A DNA stretch of 64,000 bases from Alicycliphilus denitrificans K601 (GTDB lineage: Bacteria > Pseudomonadota > Gammaproteobacteria > Burkholderiales > Burkholderiaceae_C): contig NC_015422.1 in the NCBI RefSeq assembly GCF_000204645.1, forward strand, positions 3,427,001 to 3,491,000, given 5' to 3'. A program made the position numbers and the translations under genes. Positions 8,789 to 17,356 of the stretch are shown here, one piece after another. The notes beneath the pieces are model-generated. The model did not search any database. It was not told the origin of the DNA and saw only the letters and a program-made list of their open reading frames with translations. Numbering within the stretch: the first letter of the stretch is position 1; each line of letters begins with the position of its first letter.

Positions 8789-8817
8789 CCTCTTTGCCCT
8801 GACACCGCAACGGGTGC

Positions 8818-8834
8818 AGGCCGGTAGTCCGGCC
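8818..8834 (+). promoter_or_regulatory. Hairpin between the HU-like gene and the next small gene
   Basis: GGCCGG-TAGT-CCGGCC forms a perfect 6-bp stem. It lies 30 bp after the HU-like stop and 27 bp before the next ATG. There is no T-run, so it is either a weak terminator or a leader structure of the next gene. Confidence 0.4.
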
Positions 8835-8860
8835 GGTGCCCGCTTCCCAACGGCCATGCC

Positions 8861-9181
8861 ATGCCCATCCACTACACCGTGCTGCAGTTGCTCAATGCCG
8901 CTCACGGCAGTCTGGCCGAGATTGAACTGGCACACCCCGACCTGTCTGAGGGAAGCGGCACCCGCTGGCTGTGGATCGAGAGCGCCACGGTGATGTCCCT
9001 GCAGATCGTGGGCGGTGGCGGCAACCCGTCCAAACGGATCTTCGACCACGCGGTACTGACGCTCGATGGCCACCACGGCGAACTGGCCTGGCCCAGCGGC
9101 CGACGCGAGGCTCTGTCGGTTGATCACGGGCGGGCGCTGCGCCCGGAGTTCCAGCGGCTGGTGCATCAGCATCTGAACTGA
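8861..9181 (+). CDS. Small conserved hypothetical protein
   Basis: 106 residues from the ATG at 8861. The sequence is compact and beta-rich (TRWLWIESATVMSLQIVGGGG, broken by charged loops) and has no membrane segment. No recognised domain. It is the last gene before the minus-strand defence cargo, whose final gene converges on it 43 bp away, so this stretch probably marks the backbone-cargo border. Confidence 0.6.
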   Translation: MPIHYTVLQLLNAAHGSLAEIELAHPDLSEGSGTRWLWIESATVMSLQIVGGGGNPSKRIFDHAVLTLDGHHGELAWPSGRREALSVDHGRALRPEFQRLVHQHLN

Positions 9182-9224
9182 AAGTCATCCGCATCATCGC
9201 GCGGCAAGGAGGAGCCGAGTCCGC

Positions 9225-10070
9225 TCACGGGATCGTGAGATAGCCCCCGCTCACAAACCAAGCATTAGCAGCCAACGCGCGATAGGTTGCGTACTGCCAG
9301 CTGTTGGGCCTGGCCAAATGCACGTCGCGCTCATCATCGAGAAACTGCTGGATCGCAGGCACGCCACCGCGACTTCCCTGCAGAACCAACCTGTCGCGAA
9401 GGATCGGTAATTCGTCATTGGCGTTGGTTGTGAACGTAGTCGCCAGCCCACACACGTCGAAATGCCGCCGAACGCGATCTTGATCCACAGCGGGCCACGC
9501 AGTTGGGGGGCATGCATCGAACACCAGTACCGGCGGCGGCCCGGGGTCGAGCGTTGCTCGTACCCAGGGATCTTTCAGAAGATGCTGATCGAAATAAGGA
9601 TGGAAGGTCTGCTGTCCAGCCATGGCAGGATACTTCGCACGCTTCTTGTCATTGCAGAAATGACATGCAGGCACCAGGTTGAACGGCAGAATGGATAAAT
9701 CGGGATAGCGTGACTTGGGCAGATGGTGGTCGCAATGGGCGACACTGCCTACACCGCACAGCGGACAACGGTTGTTCGGCGCCGCGCTGCGTATGCGGTC
9801 ATAGACCGCGCGGGCCGCGCCGCTCGTCTTGCTCAGATGCTCCTCGTAAAGTCCGGTCAGCTCCGCCTTGGTGACACCGCCAACCGAGGGCCGACGCTCG
9901 ACGTGGTGGAGCGAGGCCGCCGTAGCGTTCGCATGGTAGGTCACCCCAGAAGCAGCGAGGCTGGCGGCAATTGCCGTCAGGCGGGCCTGGAGGCCAGGAT
10001 CATTCGTGGCACCCAGGCACAGCGCGAACACACTCGCCTGCGTGTCGGTTGGAAGAGGCAAACTTCGCAT
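9225..10070 (-). CDS. HNH endonuclease, PtuB-like effector of a Septu-type pair
   Basis: 281 residues with a zinc-finger HNH nuclease centre: CPLC at 102-105, DHH at 114-116 and CHFCN at 136-140, in the order C-x2-C, DHHLPKS, PDLS, PACxxCN, K. This arrangement is shared by PtuB effectors of Septu and of some retron systems. It begins 1 bp after the ATPase stop, with GAGGGG as ribosome-binding site, so the two are translated together. Expected role: DNA cleavage after the ATPase senses phage. Septu assignment rests on gene order and domain pair; other ATPase+HNH systems look alike. Confidence 0.82.
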   Translation of the reverse strand: MRSLPLPTDTQASVFALCLGATNDPGLQARLTAIAASLAASGVTYHANATAASLHHVERRPSVGGVTKAELTGLYEEHLSKTSGAARAVYDRIRSAAPNNRCPLCGVGSVAHCDHHLPKSRYPDLSILPFNLVPACHFCNDKKRAKYPAMAGQQTFHPYFDQHLLKDPWVRATLDPGPPPVLVFDACPPTAWPAVDQDRVRRHFDVCGLATTFTTNANDELPILRDRLVLQGSRGGVPAIQQFLDDERDVHLARPNSWQYATYRALAANAWFVSGGYLTIP

Positions 10071-10071
10071 G

Positions 10072-11694
10072 TTAGGCCCCCTCGCCTGCCGCGTCGGGTG
10101 GTGACGGAGGCACCATGCTGAGTGCGCGAGCCAACGATCGCGCCTCACCGCCGAGTCGGCCGCCGAATCGCGCTATGGCTTGCTCGTATCCGCCTTGTTG
10201 CACTGCGTCGCTGATCAAGCGGTGAAAGCCAGTCTGGACAACCTCCAGCCCGAACACCTCGCGGGTGAGGGTTCCGACGTTCTCGCCAAAAGTCTCAAGC
10301 TCGGGCCGGTCGGCGCGCGCGGAGTGGCCCGAGCGGTTGAGCACCCATGCGCAAGAACGGGGCACCTCCTGCAAGACGACCGGCGAGTGCGTCGCGATGA
10401 TCGCCACGCCATTGCGGTTAACCAGTAGCTCGCTCAGCGCACGCACGAAGGCGGACAGCAGCGGCGGATGAAGATGCCCTTCGGGCTCGTCGATGAGCAC
10501 CAGCGACTTTTCCTCGACAAGTTCGACGAGCAGCGTAATCGTCAGCAGGACGACACTATGGCCCGAGCTCAGCCGCCGAAACCACTTGCGCGTGCGATCT
10601 TCCCAGCCCTCCGCGGTGTCATCGATGACGCTCCTGGCATTCGCGTCAAGAAACAAGGGATCGGCCTCCAGCAGTTCGACCGCTTTCAGCCAGCGACGCC
10701 GACGCGCGGCGCCGCGACAGGCGACTATGCCTTTCAAAAAATCCCGAGAAAGCTCGGAACGCCCCTTGATGCTCAGCTCCGACTGTCCATCGTCATCGAC
10801 GCCACTCGGTTGAACCTCCGCAGCGGACTGTCGGATCAGGCCGATGTACTCGTACCTCACGTCCAGTTGAGCATTCGCGCGTACCAGCGGGCCGTACTCG
10901 TCGAATGGGCTGAACGAGACCGTCACCAGTCCGGCAAAGTCATGGCCCTTCTTCGGGGACGGATTGACGTACCCAAACGGACCGTTGAACCCGAGAGGAT
11001 TCAGCGGCCCCAACTCGCCTACCGCACCTCCGTCGCGCGACTGCAGGCCAAGAAAGGCCCGCGACAAATAGTCGAAGCAGCGCGTCTTGCCAACGCCGTT
11101 CCGTCCGATGACGACGTGGACGTTGGTCGGTGGACTGGATTCGGGCGTGACCTGGAAATCGAGTCGCGGCGGAGCGTCAGAGATGTACGGATCCTGGGGA
11201 AACGTGTAGCGAAACGCGAACGCGGTTAGCACGACATTGCCGAGCGCGAGCCGGTGGAAGCGATTGCGCACTCGGTCGATATCGATATCGCGCAGCAGTG
11301 ATCGCCGCAAAACTTCCTCGGCGGCATATTCCTCGAGCAGTGACGGGTTCCGTGCCATGTCACGCATTGCAAGGAGGTACTCGTCCCGCAACTGCTCGCC
11401 AAGTTCGTTGAGCTGTTCGTAGTAGTTCTCGGTCTGACCCATCGAGAACCACGGGGCTTCGAGCCTGGAAAACACGGGATCGAGCAATGCCGAGCTGATG
11501 GCAGACTCAGGGGTCATCCCCGCCCTGGCGATCTTTACGTTGCCAATATCGATCCGCCGACGGTCTTCTGTGACTACGATCACATGAAACTGCGTCACCC
11601 AGGTGAACCAGTCGTTCCATTTGTCGCGGCCGAGGAGAACCTCATTGCCGTTGCTTGGGGCAGAGGCCGAATCGACGACCCTGAATGACAGCAT
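10072..11694 (-). CDS. AAA/ABC-type ATPase, PtuA-like
   Basis: 540 residues. Walker A GRNGVGKT at 197-204, a long insertion, an ABC-signature-like LSSGHS, Walker B (LVLIDEPEGHLHPP) near 400 and the switch histidine in IATHSPVV: the OLD/PtuA/RecF-like AAA_21 pattern. The N-terminal ~180 residues are unusual for this group and may carry sensing. First gene of the HNH pair. Start ATG at 11694; the upstream region is AT-richer than the backbone, in keeping with acquired cargo. Confidence 0.82.
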   Translation of the reverse strand: MLSFRVVDSASAPSNGNEVLLGRDKWNDWFTWVTQFHVIVVTEDRRRIDIGNVKIARAGMTPESAISSALLDPVFSRLEAPWFSMGQTENYYEQLNELGEQLRDEYLLAMRDMARNPSLLEEYAAEEVLRRSLLRDIDIDRVRNRFHRLALGNVVLTAFAFRYTFPQDPYISDAPPRLDFQVTPESSPPTNVHVVIGRNGVGKTRCFDYLSRAFLGLQSRDGGAVGELGPLNPLGFNGPFGYVNPSPKKGHDFAGLVTVSFSPFDEYGPLVRANAQLDVRYEYIGLIRQSAAEVQPSGVDDDGQSELSIKGRSELSRDFLKGIVACRGAARRRRWLKAVELLEADPLFLDANARSVIDDTAEGWEDRTRKWFRRLSSGHSVVLLTITLLVELVEEKSLVLIDEPEGHLHPPLLSAFVRALSELLVNRNGVAIIATHSPVVLQEVPRSCAWVLNRSGHSARADRPELETFGENVGTLTREVFGLEVVQTGFHRLISDAVQQGGYEQAIARFGGRLGGEARSLARALSMVPPSPPDAAGEGA

Positions 11695-11823
11695 TCCTTC
11701 TCCCTATATTTTTCCAAGAACAGCCATCACGACGGCATCTTTGCCTCCTCGCTTCGATTGAAACACCTCAGCATGGGATGCGGTTTTCAGGGACAAGGTC
11801 AAAGTGATCCATTCAGAGCTTCC

Positions 11824-12669
11824 CTAGAAGTCGAATTCACGGTTCGGACCTTGGGCCACATCGCCCCAGATCCTGTTGGGTAGCTCATGACGACTGAAGA
11901 ACACCAAGTGGTACAGCGGCCGATTTCCCTCATCGCGCACCAGCGGCATGCGTCGGCTGATCGAAAATCCAAGGCCGCGCACCAGACCGCACCAATAGTC
12001 AAAGAACGCCTCGTCGGCATCACCACGTACAAATGCAATCGGGTCGATATGATCCCGCCATCCAGGTGCTGCCGCATCGAAGCGCGCCCGATCCGGGTTG
12101 TATTCCATCAGCACGTTTCGCCGCAGATCCATGGTGCTGAAATGAACCGCAAAATCAACAAACTTCAGCCGTGCCAGTTTCTCGATCACGCTGAACGACA
12201 GGTACTGGAGGTTGTAGGGATCGAGGTACGCAAGGCACAGGGCGCCCTTCGGAATCATTCGAAACACTTGATCCACCGTGGACTCGGCTGCCCCCGGCAA
12301 AGCTGTGGCCGGCGCACCCATTGCCTGCAACCGCTCCGCGCAGGCCGATGCTCGTGACGCGTCCAGGTCACCAACGAAACATGATGTGAAGGCCACCTTG
12401 TCGCGCAGCGAGTGCTGCCATGCGACCTGTGCGCCACCAGGACGGGTCATCGTTTCGCCCTTGACCTGAATGCGTCCAGGCCCACAGAACAGATCGACAT
12501 AGACGCGCTGCTTGAACTTCTCGCGCGCTCTCCGCGTGCCTTCCACATACTTCGCCAAGAAGGTGTGCTTCATCTCTGGAACCCACCTGCCAACACCCTC
12601 GCCGGCCCGCCCGAATTCCACCGGCAGATGGGGCAAAGGATCATCGTTGTGCGCGAGGGAAAAACTCAC
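11824..12669 (-). CDS. Three-Cys-motif partner (TcmP)-type protein, copy 2
   Basis: 281 residues. Start GTG at 12669 overlaps the stop of copy 1 (GTGA). The N-terminus has the TcmP-like W-V-x-x-M-K-H pattern, then DLFCGPGR at about residue 61, which resembles motif I of Rossmann-fold methyltransferases, and a DPYNLQYL stretch resembling motif IV. The two copies share architecture but little sequence identity. TcmP proteins regularly accompany DUF5131 proteins; their activity is not known to me. Methyltransferase-like chemistry is inference from the motifs. Confidence 0.7.
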   Translation of the reverse strand: MSFSLAHNDDPLPHLPVEFGRAGEGVGRWVPEMKHTFLAKYVEGTRRAREKFKQRVYVDLFCGPGRIQVKGETMTRPGGAQVAWQHSLRDKVAFTSCFVGDLDASRASACAERLQAMGAPATALPGAAESTVDQVFRMIPKGALCLAYLDPYNLQYLSFSVIEKLARLKFVDFAVHFSTMDLRRNVLMEYNPDRARFDAAAPGWRDHIDPIAFVRGDADEAFFDYWCGLVRGLGFSISRRMPLVRDEGNRPLYHLVFFSRHELPNRIWGDVAQGPNREFDF

Positions 12670-13949
12670 TGCCCACCCCTTTGCGGAGTGCGGAATAGCG
12701 CGCCCTGCCGGTTTCGTTCGATCCAATCTGTATCCCGCATGTATCGCGCAAGCCGCCGAACCGCTCCATCCTCCGATCGAATGACGATGTCTTTCTCACC
12801 GGACAATCGCTCAAGCGCGTCCTTGTACATGAGCGAGGTGCCCGGGGACGTATTGCAGGTCGAGGCATAAAGCTCGCCGATCTGCACCGGCTGTCCTCGC
12901 CCAAAAATATTCTCCGCAAGGTGCTGGGGCAACACATCGGCAGACAGGCTCTGCGCCACATCGTCGAACACGAATCCCCCTTCGAACTCCTGGCGGAACC
13001 CCATCATGTGGGTCGCAAGCATGTCAAGGCCCGCACCACCGTAGTGGATGGAATGGTTCTGGTGCTCCCAGTGCACCTGTTTCATCACATCCTGCGCACG
13101 CGGATGCCGCGAAAGATGGACAAGCCAGTACTCGCCTTGACCACTCCCTTCGCCACGAATGAAGAATGGCGTGAAGTACTCAGCTCCACAATCTTTCACC
13201 AAGGCTTGGTACAGGGCTGCTTGGATGAAGCGCCGCCAATCCGCCGAGTCCTCTTCCTTGATCTGCTCAATCGTCCTTCCCCCCAGCGCCGAGCGAATGT
13301 CGACGGCCAGCTTGCTGGAGACCTTGTCCGTGAACTCATCGTTGGTGTAGGTGGCAAAGGCCGCGACATGGAACGTCAGAACCACCTCGCTCTTCGGTGA
13401 TTCAGCAAATATCTTTTGAATCAGCGGCGCCGGCACATCGCTGTACCCATACTGATCCAGAAAGAAAAGCGCCGTGTGTGCTCGGGGGGTGTGCGCCTCA
13501 ATCAACCGAAACACGGCTGGAGATGCCGAGGCAAAGTCGTCATGAATGACGTGAATGGATTGGCCGACTTGCGCACCGTATCCCCTGTCATGCAAGACCT
13601 GCTTCAGGTGCGACAACGCCTGAGCATCCTTGTCGATGAAGATGTACCGCACATCCAGATCGATGGGTTTCGTTCTCTGGGCGTTGACGCGGAGACTGGC
13701 CTCCCGGACCGCATCCAGCATGCGCAGCGGAGAACCGAGGATTTCCGTACCCAGCCCTTTGAGCGTATAAAGACCGCCCCCGCAAAATCCGTCCACCAGC
13801 GTGATGCGCAGCCGCTCCCGCCCGCGGGCATTGAGCGTTCGCTGCTCGAAGTACCGAATCAGGTAGCCAACCAGCACCTCATGCTTCGTCACACTATGCG
13901 GATCGATCTCTGCCGGTCCGTTCCTCCAATCGTAGTGACTCTTTGCCAA
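12666..13949 (-). CDS. Three-Cys-motif partner protein TcmP, copy 1
   Basis: 427 residues. The N-terminal part carries TKHEVLVGYLIRYFEQRT and VDGFCGGGLY, the hallmark of TcmP and similar to a methyltransferase glycine loop; FLDQYGYSD near residue 160 may be the matching acidic motif. The C-terminal ~120 residues look like a winged-helix DNA-binding part (LYASTCNTSPGTSLMYKDAL). It lies 36 bp after the DUF5131 gene and overlaps copy 2, so all three form one operon. Confidence 0.78.
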   Translation of the reverse strand: MAKSHYDWRNGPAEIDPHSVTKHEVLVGYLIRYFEQRTLNARGRERLRITLVDGFCGGGLYTLKGLGTEILGSPLRMLDAVREASLRVNAQRTKPIDLDVRYIFIDKDAQALSHLKQVLHDRGYGAQVGQSIHVIHDDFASASPAVFRLIEAHTPRAHTALFFLDQYGYSDVPAPLIQKIFAESPKSEVVLTFHVAAFATYTNDEFTDKVSSKLAVDIRSALGGRTIEQIKEEDSADWRRFIQAALYQALVKDCGAEYFTPFFIRGEGSGQGEYWLVHLSRHPRAQDVMKQVHWEHQNHSIHYGGAGLDMLATHMMGFRQEFEGGFVFDDVAQSLSADVLPQHLAENIFGRGQPVQIGELYASTCNTSPGTSLMYKDALERLSGEKDIVIRSEDGAVRRLARYMRDTDWIERNRQGALFRTPQRGGQ

Positions 13950-13985
13950 GCGAAGCCTTTCTGCGGTACTGAAGTCGATTCGACG

Positions 13986-14849
13986 CTACACCGTGTTTCC
14001 CGTGCTCGGAAACTGATCCCAATGCCGGCCGCCCAGAGACCGGCCAGCCTTGCCTTTTCCGACAGCGGCGAGTTTGATCTCTGAACCATCACGCCTGACG
14101 ATGTGGATCGGAGTCCGGCCCGTCACGGCGTCAGCAGCTTGCTCTATAGGCGCCCAGTGACCCCATTGCTTGAAATGGAACGCGACGCCGGCTGCATTGC
14201 ATTGTTTGCGAAGATCTTCAGGCCATTGCGGATCCATGGGACGCGACCCTGGCCCTGACTCGCCGCCAGCGATAACCCAATCCACACGCGTGCCGCCCTC
14301 CCGTGCCTTCAACCACTGGCGCAAATCCAGGGGCCCGAGCAGAGGCTCACAGGACAGGAACCGGACTGCCGGCGTCTCGAACTCCAGAAGGTACTTCAGC
14401 CGTTTGCCTGCGGCATCCTGGTTTTCGACGGTCGCACCCAGCCAAACGTTGGATGGCAGTTCATAGCCCTTTGGCAGTTGCTTGCGCACCAGATGGATTC
14501 GCTTGGTCAGAAGCAGCCAATCAAGATGGGGCGTTGCCGCGATGAGGTCCAGAAGGCGAAGCCGATGCGGCACCAAATCCTTGCGGTTCTCGAACACGTC
14601 CGCCATGGACGCACAAAACACGCGCCGCCTGGTCTTGCTCTCCCGGGCCTCCCGGTCCCACTTCAGGGGCTCCTTCCAATGCGCATCGCCAAAAAAACGC
14701 CGCTCCGACTTCGCGCCCCAAACGTCTTCCCCGAGGCGCTTCGCCCAGGTTTCGGCATAGCAATGGTCACACGCATCGGACACGCGCACGCAACCCCACC
14801 ATGGATTGAAGGTGTGGTGCGTCCACTCGATGCGGGTGTCTTTTCCCAT
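13986..14849 (-). CDS. DUF5131 (phage Gp37/Gp68) family three-cysteine protein
   Basis: 287 residues. The motif C20-x6-C27-x2-C30 (CVRVSDACDHCYAE) follows an N-terminal IEWTHHTFNPWWG signature typical of the family. The cysteine triplet resembles the iron-sulfur ligands of radical-SAM proteins, but spacing differs from CxxxCxxC and no radical-SAM function is established. C-terminal blocks include LSCEPLLGPL and AGGESGPGSRPM. Start ATG at 14849; a 19-bp palindrome lies just upstream. First gene of the TcmP operon. Confidence 0.85.
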   Translation of the reverse strand: MGKDTRIEWTHHTFNPWWGCVRVSDACDHCYAETWAKRLGEDVWGAKSERRFFGDAHWKEPLKWDREARESKTRRRVFCASMADVFENRKDLVPHRLRLLDLIAATPHLDWLLLTKRIHLVRKQLPKGYELPSNVWLGATVENQDAAGKRLKYLLEFETPAVRFLSCEPLLGPLDLRQWLKAREGGTRVDWVIAGGESGPGSRPMDPQWPEDLRKQCNAAGVAFHFKQWGHWAPIEQAADAVTGRTPIHIVRRDGSEIKLAAVGKGKAGRSLGGRHWDQFPSTGNTV

Positions 14850-14863
14850 TGTTCACTCTCTTG

Positions 14864-14882
14864 GTGCATTGTAACAATGCAC
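14864..14882. promoter_or_regulatory. Palindromic operator candidate upstream of the DUF5131/TcmP operon
   Basis: GTGCATTGT-A-ACAATGCAC is a perfect 9-bp inverted repeat around one base. It ends 14 bp before the DUF5131 ATG, inside the likely leader, and next to an AT-rich stretch that could hold the -10. The inner TGCATTG-N3-CAATGCA recurs at 52624-52640. A repressor site is the simplest reading. Confidence 0.55.
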
Positions 14883-14960
14883 TGATTTTTTGTACAGTAT
14901 CGACATGCAGACATGGGAAGGCACCGAATTCGGAAATTGCCGCATCAAGCCCTCGCCCTC

Positions 14961-15905
14961 TCACATGACGTCAATGTGTTGATGGATCCTGTCCAGCAGC
15001 ACCTCGAAGTCAGGCTGCCCCTGGTAGTACAGCGCGGCTGTCTTGCGATATTCCTGCGCAAAGCGCTGACGCTGATCGGCGTCGGCCAGCAAAAAAGCAG
15101 GATTGCGGGCAATGGCCTGGTCATCGCCGGTTCGGAACCGCTGCGCCTTGCGCTCCTGGTAGGCCGGCGTCCTCATGAAGGCCTGGACCTCATCCAACTC
15201 CAGTAGGCAGTACACGTCGTAGTAATGCCTCAGGAAGTTGGCGGGGAACGCCTGGGCTTCATCGAGTCGGCGGTACTTGGTAGAGATCGTCTGCAACTTC
15301 TCGACGAAGGTGTGCGTGGGCGCATAGCACGGCACGGCCACCGCGCGGTTGTCCCCCGCCGCGACCCCGCGCTCCATGGCTACATCCAGCGCCCACGACG
15401 AGATCGTGACGGGCCGGTTCGGGGCGGTGTCATCGAATCCGAGTTCCAGCAGGATGCCGTCCTTGACGCCAGTAAGCGCCGGGACACGCGGTACGTAGAT
15501 CAAGCGGATGCCTGCGCTGCGCATCTTGTCGTCGTCGAACTGCATGTCGCGCTCCACACTGTCGATACCCGGAATTTGGATCTGTTCGGCCAGGGCGTCG
15601 TAATACGCGCGCCGCGATTCGACATGCGCCGGCTTGTCCTGGTTGCGCCCCGTCTTCACGTCCATGCCAGCGGGAGGTTCAATGCGGATGTCGATGTCTT
15701 CGGAGAAGCGGTGGATGACACCGAACCCCTTCGACAAGGACGTACCTCCCTTCAACTCGAACTGAAAGCCCTGCGCCTGAAGGCCCCACAGGCAATGCAT
15801 GATCCAGTAGTCCTTCTCGACCAGCACGGGATCGAGGCCGTGCGAGTCTGCGACCACCGACAGCAACTGATCGAAGTCCGCTCGTTCGTGCAGGAATTCA
15901 GCCAC
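14961..15905 (-). CDS. AbiEii-type nucleotidyltransferase toxin, copy 1
   Basis: 314 residues. GTG at 15905 overlaps the antitoxin stop by 8 bp, with GGGAG upstream. Nucleotidyltransferase motifs: KGGTSLSKG (GGTS..K) near 57 and SEDIDI (D-x-D) near 75. AbiEii/MenT-type enzymes add nucleotides to tRNA or other targets and arrest growth; with an AbiEi-type partner they form a type IV toxin-antitoxin and phage-exclusion pair. Unrelated at the sequence level to copy 2 except in these motifs. Confidence 0.85.
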   Translation of the reverse strand: MAEFLHERADFDQLLSVVADSHGLDPVLVEKDYWIMHCLWGLQAQGFQFELKGGTSLSKGFGVIHRFSEDIDIRIEPPAGMDVKTGRNQDKPAHVESRRAYYDALAEQIQIPGIDSVERDMQFDDDKMRSAGIRLIYVPRVPALTGVKDGILLELGFDDTAPNRPVTISSWALDVAMERGVAAGDNRAVAVPCYAPTHTFVEKLQTISTKYRRLDEAQAFPANFLRHYYDVYCLLELDEVQAFMRTPAYQERKAQRFRTGDDQAIARNPAFLLADADQRQRFAQEYRKTAALYYQGQPDFEVLLDRIHQHIDVM

Positions 15906-16509
15906 CCACCCACTCCCGCAGACGCTTTCGCGTGGCCACGCTGCCAAAGCTGTCGGCTGCGCGCTGCAGACGGGTGGGATCGAATGAAGGCAGCTTGCCA
16001 CGCGCCTGCCGCAAGACCGCATCACGGTCCTCCGCCAGTTCGTCCAGGTTGTTCAGCAGATCCACATACAGGAACTCCGGCGTCAGCTTCCTGGGAAAGC
16101 GCGGCTTCATCCTGAAGTCGAACTGCCGATTGCCGAGCTTGAAGAGGCCGTGGCGTTTGTGGTTGTAGACCAGCGTGCGGTTGTAGAGCTGGGTCGTACC
16201 CAGACCCACGGCGTTGTAAGCCGAGGGAGAGAACACCAGGAAATCTTTGTCGCGCAGGAACCCGCCCACCACTTGCTCATCGGCCGGCGGCAGTGGACCG
16301 AAACTGGACTGCTTGGGTGCGTGGTACAGGCCTTGGGCAAGCTTCCTCAGCTTTCCAGTGGCCACCAGTTCACGCAGATGCCGATCCACTGCCGTGGACA
16401 AGCCTGCAAGATCCTCCCTCCGGTAAACGCGCCCGGCTTGCAACTCGCCAGCGAGGTGGGCAGCCCCGCCTCGCAAGGAGACAACAGGAGATTGGGCAAC
16501 GGCAGGCAT
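15898..16509 (-). CDS. AbiEi-type (DUF6088-like) antitoxin, copy 1
   Basis: 203 residues. The N-terminal winged helix-turn-helix (YRREDLAGLSTAVDRHLREL, then LAQGLYH) is typical of AbiEi/DUF6088 antitoxins, which repress their own promoter and neutralise the toxin. The C-terminal half has FRMKPRFPRKLTPEFLY. First gene of the pair. An AT-rich promoter and a 10-bp palindrome lie immediately upstream. Confidence 0.82.
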   Translation of the reverse strand: MPAVAQSPVVSLRGGAAHLAGELQAGRVYRREDLAGLSTAVDRHLRELVATGKLRKLAQGLYHAPKQSSFGPLPPADEQVVGGFLRDKDFLVFSPSAYNAVGLGTTQLYNRTLVYNHKRHGLFKLGNRQFDFRMKPRFPRKLTPEFLYVDLLNNLDELAEDRDAVLRQARGKLPSFDPTRLQRAADSFGSVATRKRLREWVGG

Positions 16510-16523
16510 GGCTAGTTTTTCAT

Positions 16524-16567
16524 TGAAATTTCATGCATTTTACCGCTTTTCCGCACTCCGCAGCCAA
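16524..16567 (-). promoter_or_regulatory. Promoter and operator candidate of AbiE pair 1
   Basis: On the minus strand, TAAAAT (16542-16537) is a good -10 and TTGGCT (16567-16562) a possible -35, with a long 19-bp spacer. The 10-bp palindrome TGAAATTTCA (16524-16533) lies just downstream, 15 bp before the antitoxin start, suited to autorepression by AbiEi. The second AbiE pair has a similar GGTAAAAT box. Confidence 0.5.
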
Positions 16568-16793
16568 CGGGGGGCAGCCCAAGCGCGGCTCGGACACCGA
16601 TGCCACCGTGATTCGCCCATCGATCCGGACGCTTACCGGCTGGCTTCGCATCGCCAGCGCCGCCGATCTTGGGCACCGCAGCCATACTGGAAATTCCCCT
16701 GCTTGCATTGCGCAAGCCCTCCCGGCCCAGCCGGGCGTCGCAGTCGTCACCTGCCTGAGAAAGGACAGCCGCCCTTTCGCTTCATATCCCCCT

Positions 16794-16838
16794 GGGAACA
16801 CTGCTCCCGTGGGGAGGGTGTTCCCGCTTTTTCTGGAG
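16794..16838 (+). ncRNA. Nested-hairpin leader of the zinc-ribbon gene
   Basis: Outer stem GGGAACAC (16794-16801) with GTGTTCCC (16818-16825), inner stem CTCCC (16804-16808) with GGGAG (16812-16816), followed by GC and TTTTT (16828-16832) and then GGAG (16835-16838). The shape is that of an intrinsic terminator placed directly before a ribosome-binding site. One of eight similar leaders in the window. Confidence 0.6.
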
Positions 16839-16847
16839 ATCACCCTT

Positions 16848-17027
16848 ATGTCTCATCGCCATGCCCCCGCATGTCCCCTCTGCTCAGGTGAAGGTTCGCT
16901 GCTCGGCACGCTGGGATTGCGTACCTGGTTCCGCTGCCGCCAGTGCGGCATGGACTTCAGCCGCACCCGCCGTCCGAGACGCCCCGCCCCCGTCGCAGTG
17001 ACGACGTCACTGGAGCGGCCGGCATGA
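16848..17027 (+). CDS. Small zinc-ribbon protein
   Basis: 59 residues. Two CxxC knuckles (CPLC near 9-12 and CRQC near 29-32) make a probable treble-clef or zinc ribbon, with a basic tail (RTRRPRRP). Start ATG at 16848 with GGAG 10 nt upstream. Its stop overlaps the next ATG as ATGA. Likely nucleic-acid or protein binding; specific role unknown. Confidence 0.65.
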   Translation: MSHRHAPACPLCSGEGSLLGTLGLRTWFRCRQCGMDFSRTRRPRRPAPVAVTTSLERPA

Positions 17028-17356
17028 GCCGCCATCTCCTGCACCTGCTCCGCCAGGGCCGCAAGCTCACCGTGGTGGCCGGCTACGACCGGCCTCTGCG
17101 TGAGCTGTACTTGCACGTGATCCACGACAACGATGCGGATCCCCATCAGGAGGAAGCGTTCGTCTACGACAGTCTGGGCGACCCTGGCCTGGATTGGAGC
17201 GACATCAACACCGTGGCCGACAAACTGGCGACCCTGGGCATCGAGCCACCCGCCAGCCTGATCGAAGGCATCTTCCTGGATCAGTGCTTCAACGTCGGCA
17301 ACCGGGTTGTCGAACACCACTTCGACCGGCCTTCGGTCGTCCTGCACGCAGGCTGA
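17024..17356 (+). CDS. Conserved hypothetical protein coupled to the zinc-ribbon gene
   Basis: 110 residues, starting in the ATGA overlap. Acidic and soluble. Begins with a basic helix (MSRHLLHLLRQGRKLTVVAG) and contains a D/E-rich middle (VIHDNDADPHQEEAF). No recognised family. Co-translated with the zinc-ribbon protein. Confidence 0.68.
   Translation: MSRHLLHLLRQGRKLTVVAGYDRPLRELYLHVIHDNDADPHQEEAFVYDSLGDPGLDWSDINTVADKLATLGIEPPASLIEGIFLDQCFNVGNRVVEHHFDRPSVVLHAG

Larger units (their letters stand above)
16510..16847. other. Non-coding stretch between AbiE pair 1 and the next backbone genes
   Basis: 338 bp. The left edge holds the AbiE promoter. The centre contains copy 1 of a dispersed motif (GCCATACTG at 16681, then the 23-bp block at 16733-16755), and the right edge the structured leader of the zinc-ribbon gene. 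No credible gene seen. Confidence 0.6.

Noticed and set aside
14885..14910. LexA-box-like CTGT-N8-TCAG near the DUF5131 start
   Set aside because: One half deviates from ACAG and lies in an AT-rich stretch where partial matches are expected.
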